Below are positions 37,140 through 46,786 of a stretch of 54,383 nt of DNA, piece after piece. Made by a program: the position numbers and the translations under genes. This DNA comes from Saprospiraceae bacterium. GTDB taxonomy: Bacteria; Bacteroidota; Bacteroidia; Chitinophagales; Saprospiraceae. Below the pieces are notes generated by a model. The model ran no database searches and had not been told where the DNA came from. It saw nothing but the letters and a program-made list of their open reading frames with translations. How positions within the stretch are numbered: the stretch's first letter is position 1; each line of letters opens with the position of its first letter. The stretch is taken from assembly GCA_019634045.1 (NCBI GenBank), contig JAHQWA010000271.1:1-54383 (forward strand), in the 5' to 3' direction.

Positions 37140-39128
37140 ATGAGATATAATTTATTTCCGTTTATTGTTGTTCTTGCTCTTATACTACATTCCTGCACCT
37201 ACACCGAAAAGGTTCGGGATGGAGCTACTGCCTATGAAGTGAAGCAGTACTCAGTAGCCGTTAAGATGCTCCAGAAGGAATATAAAAAAGCCAAAACTAG
37301 AATTGAAAAAGGAAAGATCGCTCTGAAATTGGCTGATTCTTATCGGGAGTTGAACCAGAGCGAGCAATCCATTAATTGGTATCAAACTGCTTATGACAAC
37401 AATGCGGGTTACGACGCGCTAAAGGAGTTTGCCTATGCGCTGAAAAAAGCTGAACGATATAAAGAGGCTAGACAAGCGTTTAAGGACTTAGGGATAGAGA
37501 TTGGTAGCCCCTACGAATATCGTCGCGAAATTCGCGCCTGCGAGGTAGCACAAGTTTGGAAAAAGGAGAAAAGACGTGCCTACTCCGTCGACCTAACGGA
37601 CTTCAATTCCGGATATGCCGACTATTCTCCGATGCTATACAAGGACCAACAACTCATCATTACCTCCGATCGCAAGGGCAGTACCGGAGATGACACCTAC
37701 AACTGGACTGGAAATAGCTTTTCTGACCTCTTTGTGGTTGACTTGAAGGACAATACCGTCAATCAGTTTGATAAGATACTCAATACCGAAGATAATGAAG
37801 GGACGGTTGCCTTCAGTCCGAATTATCAAGAAATCTATTTCACCCGTTGCTTTGGTCCAAAGAAAGAAGATGCCTATTGCAAAATCATGTTTAGTGAAAG
37901 CAATGGGAATAGCTGGACCGTGCCCAGAGTAGTCAACTTTGTAGAAAATGGCGTGAATTATGGCCATCCTACCATCTCAGCGGATGGTAACAAAATGTAT
38001 TTCTCTTGTAATCACCCAGATGGATGGGGGGGCTTCGATATTTATGTGAGTGAACGCAAGGGAGACAGTTGGGATGTCCCTCAATTGATGGGTCGAACGA
38101 TCAATTCCGCCGGTAACGAGAAATTCCCCTACATAGATAAAGATACCTTGTACTTCTCATCGGATCATCATCCCGGAATGGGCGGCTTGGACATCTTCAA
38201 AACCTATATGAAGTCTAATGGCCGTTGGTCTCCCATCAAGAACCTTCGTCCTCCGATCAATTCCGGTGGAGATGACTTCGGTTTAATTATTGATGATAAG
38301 GCAAAAAAATCAGGTAATCTCTTGCAAGTAGGTTACTTTGCCTCAACCCGTGAGGAAGGCATCGGAAACGATGATATTTATCGCTTCGAGCGACGTCCCC
38401 TGCCTCCGCCTCCGCCAGTACCAGAAGTAGAGAAAAAACCTATTGTCTATAAAATGATTCTGGATGGGTACGTGCTAGAAAAGATCTACGACGACCCAAC
38501 CGATCCCAATAGTAGAGTGCTAGGAAGAAAGCCGCTGGAAGGGGCCACCGTAGACATACTGATTGGAAAAAAGACGAAGCAGGTGACTGTGGGAGAAGAT
38601 GGACTCTTCACCTTGGAGCTTGACGAAGAAACAGACTACGACTTTTTAGCCAAGCGAGAGACTTACTTAAATAATAAGGCCAAGTTCTCCACTAAAGGGG
38701 TAGGAAAAGACCCGGAAAACCCGGAGTTGAGATTTGAATTAGAGATAGTACTAGACAGGATCTTCCCAGACAAGGAAATTCGTTTGGAGAATATCTACTA
38801 TGATTTTGATAAGTCTTTCATCCGAGAGGACGCTAAGCCTACATTGAATGCCCTCACGGAAACACTAAAGTTGAATCCGAATCTTTTCATTCAATTATCT
38901 TCTCATACCGACTGCCGAGGAGGTACCGGCTACAACCGAGACCTTTCACAAAAAAGAGCTCAAGCTGCCGTTGACTACCTCATTTCCAACGGAGTAAGCC
39001 CGGAAAGATTGACTCCTAAAGGGTACGGAGAAGAATTACCTGACGTCAAGTGTTTGTGTTCACGTTGTTCGGAAGATGAACATCAAAATAACCGACGTAC
39101 TACCTTCAAGGTAATTGATAACGAATAA
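37140..39128 (+). CDS. PorE-like OmpA lipoprotein (TPR, beta-propeller, CRD, OmpA)
   Basis: Outer-membrane lipoprotein of 662 residues. A signal sequence ends with lipidated Cys19 (LHSC). A TPR-like helical section follows (about 25-135), then a PD40/WD40-like beta-propeller (about 145-400, with repeats such as PTISADGNKMYFSCNHPDG and DKDTLYFSSDHHPG). A proline-rich linker PLPPPPPVPE leads to a carboxypeptidase-regulatory domain (about 440-520) and an OmpA peptidoglycan-binding domain (about 550-660, with YYDFDKSFI and LSQKRAQAAVDYLISNGV). The same domain order and near-identical length describe PorE of Porphyromonas, a T9SS part that ties the PorK/N ring to peptidoglycan. Paralogues exist in this phylum, so true orthology is not proven. 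A strong terminator follows. Confidence 0.88.
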   Translation: MRYNLFPFIVVLALILHSCTYTEKVRDGATAYEVKQYSVAVKMLQKEYKKAKTRIEKGKIALKLADSYRELNQSEQSINWYQTAYDNNAGYDALKEFAYALKKAERYKEARQAFKDLGIEIGSPYEYRREIRACEVAQVWKKEKRRAYSVDLTDFNSGYADYSPMLYKDQQLIITSDRKGSTGDDTYNWTGNSFSDLFVVDLKDNTVNQFDKILNTEDNEGTVAFSPNYQEIYFTRCFGPKKEDAYCKIMFSESNGNSWTVPRVVNFVENGVNYGHPTISADGNKMYFSCNHPDGWGGFDIYVSERKGDSWDVPQLMGRTINSAGNEKFPYIDKDTLYFSSDHHPGMGGLDIFKTYMKSNGRWSPIKNLRPPINSGGDDFGLIIDDKAKKSGNLLQVGYFASTREEGIGNDDIYRFERRPLPPPPPVPEVEKKPIVYKMILDGYVLEKIYDDPTDPNSRVLGRKPLEGATVDILIGKKTKQVTVGEDGLFTLELDEETDYDFLAKRETYLNNKAKFSTKGVGKDPENPELRFELEIVLDRIFPDKEIRLENIYYDFDKSFIREDAKPTLNALTETLKLNPNLFIQLSSHTDCRGGTGYNRDLSQKRAQAAVDYLISNGVSPERLTPKGYGEELPDVKCLCSRCSEDEHQNNRRTTFKVIDNE

Positions 39129-39175
39129 GTTCGTCATCAAAAGCGAATCTGATCACTGAACTAAGAACGGATCCT

Positions 39176-39213
39176 GCCAGACCTCCAAAATCTAAGGACT
39201 TTGGAGGTCTGGC
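39176..39213 (+). terminator. Terminator of the PorE-like gene, overlapping the end of the CPBP gene
   Basis: Perfect 14-bp arms (39176-39189 and 39200-39213) with a 10-base loop. The downstream U tract is modest (CTTCTTAT). The loop contains the stop codon of the convergent CPBP gene, and one arm encodes its last residues. Confidence 0.72.
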
Positions 39214-39971
39214 TTCTTATCTCCTCTCCACCACAATTCTTCTCTAGTAATTTGACGTGGCTTTCTTCGCCTAAGGGTAAAGATGACCGAAGCGGCAATG
39301 GTGATACCTCTAAAAATGTTAGCCCCTACCCCACCTAGCGCAGTGGATTCAATGTCGAACAAAGCCCAATAGAGATTCATCAAAACATGTAGTGTGATCG
39401 GGAGCCAGAGGTTGTTGCGCCATTCGACATAAAGCCAAGCAAACCAAGCTGCCCCACTAAAGGTAACGAAGAATACGCCCAGCGTTTCTCCTACTGAATT
39501 GCCTTGCCAGATATGCGATAAACCAAAGATGAGTCCGTTGAAGGCTGCCGCCAATAAGAATCCCCAACCCGCCCTTTTGTACAGCTCCCCGAAAGCAAAG
39601 CCTCGATAATACAATTCTTCGAAAAAACCGGGTAGCAATGCACTAACCACCACCAATTCCAAAGACCAGTCTGAGAATTTAGCTTGGCCAATAAAAGCAA
39701 ACCCCAATAACATCGGTAAGGTAAACAAGAAGCCATACAGAAAGCCTTCCGGCAGTCCACTTGCTAGCCCCAGGCGCTTCCACACGCCTTTGGTCCCCCA
39801 ACTAAACCATAAGTAGAGCAATACGGGTAAGATATACCAGCTGTAGTAGATGACTCGACGTAGATTCACATCACTACCTACCACATCTAAACTAAGCGGT
39901 CGTAGATACTTTACTGCAATATAAATCGAGATAACGAGCAGGGCGTACACCCATTTTGATGCGCTTTTCAC
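39192..39971 (-). CDS. CPBP-family intramembrane protease
   Basis: Polytopic membrane protein of 259 residues with about eight helices. The CPBP/Abi motifs are all present: EExxxR (E118, E119, R123 in FFEELYYRGF), FxxxH (F149, H153 in FGLSH) and HxxxN (H195, N199 in LHVLMN). These residues form the metal-type active site of the Rce1/CAAX-like protease fold. Bacterial members are linked to bacteriocin maturation or immunity, or to membrane protein processing; the target here is unknown. The start codon is GTG at 39971. The gene follows the 2000-residue secreted protein by 37 bases on the same strand, so the two may be co-transcribed. Confidence 0.9.
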   Translation of the reverse strand: MKSASKWVYALLVISIYIAVKYLRPLSLDVVGSDVNLRRVIYYSWYILPVLLYLWFSWGTKGVWKRLGLASGLPEGFLYGFLFTLPMLLGFAFIGQAKFSDWSLELVVVSALLPGFFEELYYRGFAFGELYKRAGWGFLLAAAFNGLIFGLSHIWQGNSVGETLGVFFVTFSGAAWFAWLYVEWRNNLWLPITLHVLMNLYWALFDIESTALGGVGANIFRGITIAASVIFTLRRRKPRQITREELWWRGDKKPDLQSP

Positions 39972-40008
39972 AAGGAGAAGGTCTTTTAATTGATTTGAAT
40001 TCCAAACG

Positions 40009-43000
40009 TTATCGGCCTACAACTACTTTTCTAAGTGCAATGCGTCTACCTTCTGCTAAAACGGCAACCCAATATACCCCGGGATACCAGTTGCTCCAAT
40101 CCTGTTGCAATTGTTGCCCCGTACTTACCCCCAAAGGCAGCCGACCGATCTGCTGTCCCAGACTATTGAAATAGCGCAATTCCAAGGCTTCTGCCCTCTG
40201 CAATTCATAGTCTATAAAAACTTGGCCGCTGGTTGGATTTGGGTAAATATCCAAGCGGTTGACCCATTCAGGAAGCTCACTATCCGTAATCAATATACTC
40301 GCCTCCCGAGTGCAGTCGTTGGCATCTGTAACCGTGACGAAATAGGTACTTGGCACTAGATTCTCAATGGTTGTCGTGTCAGCCCCAGTGCTCCAACTAT
40401 AGGTATAGTCCGGCACGCCTCCACTAGCATTCGCGGTGGCCCGACCGTCATCATAATTTGGCGGCATTGGTGGGGTAAAACTTAGGGCAATCGCCAACTG
40501 TTCAGGTTCATTGACCGCAAAGTCGAATTCCTGAATACAATTATTGGTATCCCTAACCTCCAAGCTATAGTTGCCGCCATCAATTTCAGTCAAAATTGAA
40601 TCCAGTTCGCCCTCGATTACATTTCCTGCTTTAAACCATCGATAGGTATAAGGTGGCATACCGCCACTAATTTCTGCTCCTATGTATCCATTAGCATCTC
40701 CAAAACACAATATATTTCTGACCGAATCTGTGACCGCGATGGCAGAGGCAGGTTCTTCCACGATAAAGCCATCGAAAATGGCTTTGCAGGTATCTGCATC
40801 CGTAATCGTCAGCATATATTGGCCAGCTGCCAATCCGGCAATATCCTGATCCTCCGCTCCGGAACTCCAAGCATACCGAAAAGGAGGCTCCCCTCCAGAA
40901 ACATCAATCGCAATGGCTCCGTCCGTACCACCATTACATGAAACCGGGTCAATCAGGGTGGCATCAATGCTAATCACGGCATTTACCTCCGGAATTTCCT
41001 CCACCAGTGTATCGCCACAAGCATTCGCATCCTCCAGATAAAGCGTATAAGTGCCACTTCGCACCCCATTCAAATCTTCACTGGTCGAAACCTCCATATC
41101 ATCTCCATCTCTCCAAGAATATTGATAAGGACCAATTCCACCTTGAACCGAAACACTTATCCCGCCATCAAAACCACCTGCACACTCAATTTCTTCAATA
41201 TCATCTACGCTTAATAGTAAGGGCGGTGGTACACTCACGCCCTCGCGCTCTGCAATGATCCGACAGCCCGTTTTTAGGTCTGTGACAGTGAGACTGTAGC
41301 TATTGTTGATGGGCAATGTAGTCACAGTGATACTATCTGTCTCAACATTATCTACGATTAGAGTAGGCGTAAAATGATAGCGATATAGACCAGAACCGTC
41401 ATTGATCTTAGCGGTAACCGTGACATCATTATCACCAAAGCACTGCGGCCCTTCCACGATAAATTTATCCAAGGTAATGGGAGTCGTTCTTTCTCGCACT
41501 TTAATAGACTCTTCCGCATCTTCACAGGAAGCGGCATCCGTGACCGTCAAGGAATAATCCCCGGAGGGGACATTGAATAGAATCGGCGTAGTATCCCCTG
41601 TGCTCCAGGCATAGCTGTAAGGTGCAGTTCCCCCTGAAATCAAAGCAACTAGTGTATCAGCAGCATTCAAAGGATCACAACCTCCTCCTTGCAAAAGCGC
41701 AACATCGACCACCAAGGGATCAGGTTCTGTTATCTTAAAAGTTGTATCAATCGGACAAGAATTAGCATCGGTCACGCGCAAGCGATAATCACCAGCTGCC
41801 AGATCGAAGATATTTGTGCCAGTCACATTAGTTCCCACCCAATTAATGTCATAAGGTGCTGTTCCTCCTTCGATCCGTGTCTCAATAAATCCGGTTGAAT
41901 CTCCGGTACATGGAATGGGGCTGATGGCTTCCGTAATCACGCGCAGGCGATCGGGATAAGTTAAGGTCAAACTATCCGAAGCGGAGGTACAGCCAATAGC
42001 ATCACTGATCTCAAAGGTATAGGATCCTGGACCAAGGTTATCTCTTTCCGAACCTTCTCCCCCATCACTCCAATTGATTTGAATTGCTCCCGTCCCACCA
42101 GATAAAATCAAAACATCAAAACCTCCATCCGGTACACCAAAACAAGAAGGCTGGTTGGTATCTACATCTAAATCAAATACTTGTGGTGCGGCGAGATTGA
42201 TGATCGTATCATAACTGCATCCTTGACCATCTTGTATGTTAACCGGGTAGTCCCCGACACTTATGTTGGAAAGCAATGCGGTTGTTTCTCCGCCTTCCCA
42301 CAGGAATTCAAATGGCCCCACGCCTTCGGGTTGTAGCAAGATACTACCAGTTTCTGGCCCAACGCAGGGGGGACTAGTAATAGTCAAATTCAAGTCTAAT
42401 TCAATTTGTGGGTCTAGCTGAATCGTAAAGGCTGGACTCTCGCAGCCTTTAGCATCCACTACGGTTACGGTATAGAGTCCGATTTCAAGATTTTCCAACC
42501 TGGCACCGCTAGCTCCATGCTCCCAATTATATGTAAAGGGGCCTGTCCCTCCGATAGCGCCTACCTCTAAGATACCGGTATTATCCCCCGGGCATAAGGG
42601 TTGAATAAGCTCAACCAATTCTCCATGGAGGCTATCGGGTTCGATAATCGAGAAGGTTTGGCTGACCGTACATCCATTAAAATCAGTAACGGTGACTTCG
42701 TAATCTCCTGCCTCCAAATTGGCAACTGCGGAAGAACGGCTTCCTGTACTCCAATCATAGGAATAGGGTGCAGTTCCCCCTAAGCCAGACACTCTAATGA
42801 AACCATCTACTTCTCCATTACAGCTAATGTTGGCTAGGGAATCCAACTGTATTTGTAAGCTATCGGGGGCTGAAAGCGTCAATGTATCTAATTGGGTGCA
42901 GTTATTGGCATCCGTCAAAGTCAATTCATAGCTTCCTTGGGTCAAATCCGGTAGGCTAGTCCTAGATTGACCATTGAACCAATTTAGATTGTAGGGGCCT

Positions 43001-46000
43001 GTTCCTCCAAAGAAGGCCACATTGATCACCCCATCCGAAGCATCATGGCAACTCGGCAACTCAAAGTTGGGTTTGATTACCAAGGAATCGGGCTCTTCCA
43101 CCAATATGTCTGATAAGATGGTCTGGCAGGGGTCATCCGTAATGGTGACCGAATACAGCCCTCCGCTTAAACCTTCTACACAAAGCGTAGTATCTCCCGT
43201 ACTCCAGAGATAAGAAGGGGCCGTCCCCGTGACATCCAGGCAGATTTTGCCATCTCCAGCACCAAAACAGGAGACATTATCGACATCAACATCATTTACG
43301 ACCGCCGCTGGCCCTTGCACCAAGACATTTCTTAGGATGAATTCGCAGGCTTCCGGGGAGCTGTCGGTTATGGTAATCCGGTAGGCCCCTTGATCCAAGC
43401 CCGTCAGCGTCAAAGTATCTGCCACGCCTGAGGTGGATCCAGTAATTCCGGAACTTCCTGACCAGCTGTAGGTAAACGGGCTTAGGCCGCTTAAGGGCAC
43501 CATCAAGATTTCTCCATCTGTCCCACTACAAGTGGTTACGTTATCGACTATTACCCGTACGGAATCAATACTATTTATGGTTGTCACCTGTACACTATCG
43601 GTAGAAAAGCAGCCTTCTGCATCGGTTACGGTCAAGTAGTAAGCATCCAGCGTTCCTGGTAGGAAGGCAGCCCGCACGTCAATTTGCTCATCACTGCTTC
43701 CGGTACTCCAGAAGTAGGAATAAGGCCCAAGGCCTCCTTCAGCATCCACATTCACAGTAGTGCTGCCCTCTCGGCAAATCGAAAAAGAATCTGCGGGGGT
43801 GAAAGTTAAGGCAGGCCCCGTTCGAGCTTCCACAGCAATACTATCCGTATCCGCACAACCGTAATCATTAATCGCATTTAAATAATAAAAAGTGGTGTTG
43901 AGCGGACTGACCATGGTGTTCGCCATGAGATTGGTTCCATCTGGAGGAAAAGCATTATGAAAACTAATGGTAGCTCCTGTAAAATTTATATCCTCAATCG
44001 TCAAACTGGCAAGATCAATCGAATCACCAGGACAAATCCCTGGCGCTTCGGGGAGCTGTAGCAATGGATTAGGGTTAACGGTGATTTTTGCTGCCGCTCT
44101 GACTATGGATCGGCAGTCCCCCGACTCCTGAAAGGCAAATTCCTCCGCATAAAAGGTATATTCGATCGGAACTGGGCTATTATTTTCTGGTAGGTCTGGT
44201 TCAAACTCCTCCCCAAAATGAATCAATTCTTCACTCTCTTCACTATCGTACCAAAATATAAACCCACCGAATTGTGGGCTTGCTACTACTTTGGCACTAT
44301 CACCTGAACAGATGATGTCGTTTTCAACGAGTGGAGCTGGCAAATTGGCATCGTCATCTATCCCATTGCAGTTATTGTCCTTACCATCACAAGCTATTTC
44401 TGGGGCTCCCGGATTAATGGACGATTCTAAATCATCACAATCTTGATCATTGTTCACAAAATTAGAGGGAGGGTTTTGATTACAGCTGAGGACGAAAAAG
44501 CCGGGTTCTCCAAAGCCATCCCCATCTCCATCCACAAAGTACTGCTGAGTGGGATACCCAAGATTTTGAGAACCGTAAAACGCAATATTATCTAGAGCAA
44601 TGTCTCCTTTGGAACCACTGCCTTTCACACCTACGAAGCGAAATTGTAATAGTCCCCCATCGGAGTAGTCTGAAAGACTTAGGTAGGTCTTCTGCCAATC
44701 CACGCCTTGTGGGCCTGTTCGTTCCCAGATGGTCCGCCAATTGAAGCCCCCATTGATGGAGATTTCAAAGCGAAGCGTCCCAATATCAATCCCCCGCATG
44801 TGATAGTTGAAGGAAACGTGGCAAGTATCTGTACCTTGTTTATCTAGTAAAATACATCCGGACAGTAGATGAGCCTCTGCCCCTTCCTCACAGTTAGATC
44901 CAGTGGCTTCCAGGTATACATATTTTCCTCCTCCGGGCTCATCATCCGTTGGCCCGGTCCCTTGGGTTGGAGTTCCTCCTTCTCCGACTATCCAATCAAA
45001 ATCACCAGACACTGCATTACGCCAAACACCAATCAAGTCACAAGATGTTCCGCAGGATTCATTGCAGAGCGACTCTGAATTGAAATCTTCAAGAATGGTA
45101 AGCGGTGGTGGTTGACAACTCGTAGTAGCAGAAACCCCACAGCTGTTTAGGGAAAAACTGCCGGTGGCATCACAGTACCGCCGAACATAGATATCATAAT
45201 CTGTTTCAGCGGCTAAGCCGCTTAGTATAAAGGGGCTGCATTCTGCAAAAGCAATCGCTCCCTGTGCGCCAGCGACAGAATCTACGCCAGGCGTAAACCC
45301 TACTGGTCCATATTCTACAATCGTGGTGCCACAAAAATCTGGATCCCAAGCCAAGAATACGGAGGTGGTATCCACATTAGTGACCTCGGTAGAGGCAATG
45401 GGTAGGCAATTGATCGGTTCAAAGACCAAATTGACATATTCCAGTGTGCCTTCATCATTAATCGCATCATCACAAATCTGCAACTGCCAGGTTGCATTCG
45501 GGTTGGTCGCGTTGTCATTGAAGCCATAGAAGTTTTCCTGTGGCGCATAGGGGTTGTCCAAGAATGGCGCGACACCATCAGCGATGGATTGGCAAGCTCC
45601 TAAGGCAAAAACGGTGTGCAAGGAGCAATCAACCGCCGTAGTATCTCCAAAATTATCGTCCCCTCCTCCATTATCTGCTGTCAACAAGACGGTAGCACCA
45701 CTGGGAGAAATTAAGGTAATATCTAGGTCATTGTCCCAGGAGTGATTAATCAGCAGGTGTACCTCTTTTAGATAAACATCAACACCCATAGTATTACCAG
45801 GAGCATTGCTGACATTGATATTAAAGAGATTAGGCTGAAAAAAAACCTCTCCGTCGGGGCAATTATTGTCGATTATGGGTAAACCGAGGCGACAAGCCGA
45901 GGGATTACTCAGGTTTGGAGTTTGACTGAGTATAAGGGTAAAAGGGAGAAACATTAACAGGCTTAGGAGGCCTTTTTGCAGACTGTTCGTAGGGGTCACT

Positions 46001-46011
46001 GAATATAGCAT
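40009..46011 (-). CDS. 2000-residue T9SS type A substrate with P-domain, FN3, MAM, MopE-like and SprB arrays
   Basis: Giant secreted or surface protein with a signal peptide (ends LILSQ). Domains, positions approximate: proprotein-convertase P-like beta domain (45-200, with VDVYLKEVHLLINHSWDNDLDI); fibronectin type III (205-295); MAM-like domain (305-480, with FEISINGGFNWRTIWERTG and ALDNIAFYG); MopE-like metal-binding Cys motif (490-555, DGDGDGFGEPG then CDGKDNNCNGIDDD); an Ig-like section (560-745); and about 14 SprB-like repeats of about 80 residues (750-1900). It ends in a type A Por sorting domain (IYPNPTSGQVFIDYEL to the end). T9SS export is expected from that end domain. The modules suggest an adhesive or calcium-dependent surface protein; no protease catalytic domain accompanies the P-like domain. 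Confidence 0.88.
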   Translation of the reverse strand: MLYSVTPTNSLQKGLLSLLMFLPFTLILSQTPNLSNPSACRLGLPIIDNNCPDGEVFFQPNLFNINVSNAPGNTMGVDVYLKEVHLLINHSWDNDLDITLISPSGATVLLTADNGGGDDNFGDTTAVDCSLHTVFALGACQSIADGVAPFLDNPYAPQENFYGFNDNATNPNATWQLQICDDAINDEGTLEYVNLVFEPINCLPIASTEVTNVDTTSVFLAWDPDFCGTTIVEYGPVGFTPGVDSVAGAQGAIAFAECSPFILSGLAAETDYDIYVRRYCDATGSFSLNSCGVSATTSCQPPPLTILEDFNSESLCNESCGTSCDLIGVWRNAVSGDFDWIVGEGGTPTQGTGPTDDEPGGGKYVYLEATGSNCEEGAEAHLLSGCILLDKQGTDTCHVSFNYHMRGIDIGTLRFEISINGGFNWRTIWERTGPQGVDWQKTYLSLSDYSDGGLLQFRFVGVKGSGSKGDIALDNIAFYGSQNLGYPTQQYFVDGDGDGFGEPGFFVLSCNQNPPSNFVNNDQDCDDLESSINPGAPEIACDGKDNNCNGIDDDANLPAPLVENDIICSGDSAKVVASPQFGGFIFWYDSEESEELIHFGEEFEPDLPENNSPVPIEYTFYAEEFAFQESGDCRSIVRAAAKITVNPNPLLQLPEAPGICPGDSIDLASLTIEDINFTGATISFHNAFPPDGTNLMANTMVSPLNTTFYYLNAINDYGCADTDSIAVEARTGPALTFTPADSFSICREGSTTVNVDAEGGLGPYSYFWSTGSSDEQIDVRAAFLPGTLDAYYLTVTDAEGCFSTDSVQVTTINSIDSVRVIVDNVTTCSGTDGEILMVPLSGLSPFTYSWSGSSGITGSTSGVADTLTLTGLDQGAYRITITDSSPEACEFILRNVLVQGPAAVVNDVDVDNVSCFGAGDGKICLDVTGTAPSYLWSTGDTTLCVEGLSGGLYSVTITDDPCQTILSDILVEEPDSLVIKPNFELPSCHDASDGVINVAFFGGTGPYNLNWFNGQSRTSLPDLTQGSYELTLTDANNCTQLDTLTLSAPDSLQIQLDSLANISCNGEVDGFIRVSGLGGTAPYSYDWSTGSRSSAVANLEAGDYEVTVTDFNGCTVSQTFSIIEPDSLHGELVELIQPLCPGDNTGILEVGAIGGTGPFTYNWEHGASGARLENLEIGLYTVTVVDAKGCESPAFTIQLDPQIELDLNLTITSPPCVGPETGSILLQPEGVGPFEFLWEGGETTALLSNISVGDYPVNIQDGQGCSYDTIINLAAPQVFDLDVDTNQPSCFGVPDGGFDVLILSGGTGAIQINWSDGGEGSERDNLGPGSYTFEISDAIGCTSASDSLTLTYPDRLRVITEAISPIPCTGDSTGFIETRIEGGTAPYDINWVGTNVTGTNIFDLAAGDYRLRVTDANSCPIDTTFKITEPDPLVVDVALLQGGGCDPLNAADTLVALISGGTAPYSYAWSTGDTTPILFNVPSGDYSLTVTDAASCEDAEESIKVRERTTPITLDKFIVEGPQCFGDNDVTVTAKINDGSGLYRYHFTPTLIVDNVETDSITVTTLPINNSYSLTVTDLKTGCRIIAEREGVSVPPPLLLSVDDIEEIECAGGFDGGISVSVQGGIGPYQYSWRDGDDMEVSTSEDLNGVRSGTYTLYLEDANACGDTLVEEIPEVNAVISIDATLIDPVSCNGGTDGAIAIDVSGGEPPFRYAWSSGAEDQDIAGLAAGQYMLTITDADTCKAIFDGFIVEEPASAIAVTDSVRNILCFGDANGYIGAEISGGMPPYTYRWFKAGNVIEGELDSILTEIDGGNYSLEVRDTNNCIQEFDFAVNEPEQLAIALSFTPPMPPNYDDGRATANASGGVPDYTYSWSTGADTTTIENLVPSTYFVTVTDANDCTREASILITDSELPEWVNRLDIYPNPTSGQVFIDYELQRAEALELRYFNSLGQQIGRLPLGVSTGQQLQQDWSNWYPGVYWVAVLAEGRRIALRKVVVGR

Positions 46012-46102
46012 CTTTCAGTTTTAAGGGATGAAATCCGGTGTTGATAGCCGAATGACCTAGGCTAGTTTTGTCGCTAATTTAATAGATTACTTTAAAGAAT
46101 GG

Positions 46103-46164
46103 GTAAAAATGAAGAATGCCTTTTGGCTTACAGGCGTTATTCCCTATAAATCAAAAGGCATTCT
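46103..46164 (-). terminator. Terminator of the Nudix-like gene
   Basis: Perfect 13-bp arms (46113-46125 and 46152-46164) separated by 26 bases. On the minus strand the second arm is followed by TCATTTTTACC. It lies 25 bases after the stop of the Nudix-like gene. Confidence 0.65.
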
Positions 46165-46188
46165 AAAGCAATCAGAAATACGGTATAT

Positions 46189-46611
46189 CTACAAATCCTT
46201 GATGGAATTACGATCTAACAAAACGTCTTTTAACTCCTTCAAAAACTTGTACTGATGCGGTAATACTTTCTTAAAGGCTTCTTTTACCACGAAGAAGGCT
46301 CCATTCTCCATCCCTTCCAGCTTCTCCTTCAATTGAATGGCATCTTCGTACAGCATATTTTTTAGGGAAGGAATTTCGTGCCAGTCACCCTCGACTGCCA
46401 AGGCTTCTTCCATTTCTCCGACACCTTTCTCCACGGGGTCCAATTCAATCAGCCGTTCTTCCTCTAAGAGAGGTTGGGTATCTTCCATGGAAACTTTCCC
46501 CTCTGGAATTTCCCATTGTTCCGTTTCTTCTGACGAATTAACCAAGAATACTTCCAGTCCTTTTTCTTTAAAACGATAAATGATTAGACTGGCTTTCTTT
46601 GAAATACTCAT
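46189..46611 (-). CDS. Degenerate Nudix-like protein
   Basis: A 140-residue cytoplasmic protein. The first 40 residues look like the start of a Nudix hydrolase: ASLIIYRFKEKGLEVFLVNS, then WEIPEGK. The catalytic Nudix box (G-x5-E-x7-REUxEExGU) that should follow is absent; a Glu-rich stretch (EDTQPLLEEERLIELDP) takes its place. The C-terminal half is helical (KEKLEGMENGAFFVVKEAF). It is therefore unlikely to cleave nucleoside diphosphates in the usual way and may be a binding protein. It has its own promoter (46697-46727) and terminator, so it looks like a live gene and not a relic. Confidence 0.75.
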   Translation of the reverse strand: MSISKKASLIIYRFKEKGLEVFLVNSSEETEQWEIPEGKVSMEDTQPLLEEERLIELDPVEKGVGEMEEALAVEGDWHEIPSLKNMLYEDAIQLKEKLEGMENGAFFVVKEAFKKVLPHQYKFLKELKDVLLDRNSIKDL

Positions 46612-46696
46612 AATAGCAAAGTATAAGCTTCTTTACGAAAGATTTAGGGTAAAACAGCTTTATCCCAAAAAGGTTCTCTCTTCTACCTAAAGGTTG

Positions 46697-46727
46697 CAAA
46701 TATAAGCCTTGGCCAATAGAACGCCAA
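46697..46727 (-). promoter_or_regulatory. Promoter of the Nudix-like gene
   Basis: The minus strand reads TTG (46725-46727), 20 bases, TATATTTG (46697-46704), matching the Bacteroidota consensus and spacing. The start codon at 46611 is about 80 bases downstream. Confidence 0.6.
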
Positions 46728-46786
46728 TTATTTCTGATCCTCAGAGAATTTTGGGCTATCAAGCCGCATCTGTACATGCTACTCGG

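Noticed and set aside
40300..43600. Regularly spaced repeats that might be a CRISPR or tandem DNA array
   Set aside because: The periodicity is at the protein level (SprB-like repeats of about 80 residues) and the DNA repeats are divergent.
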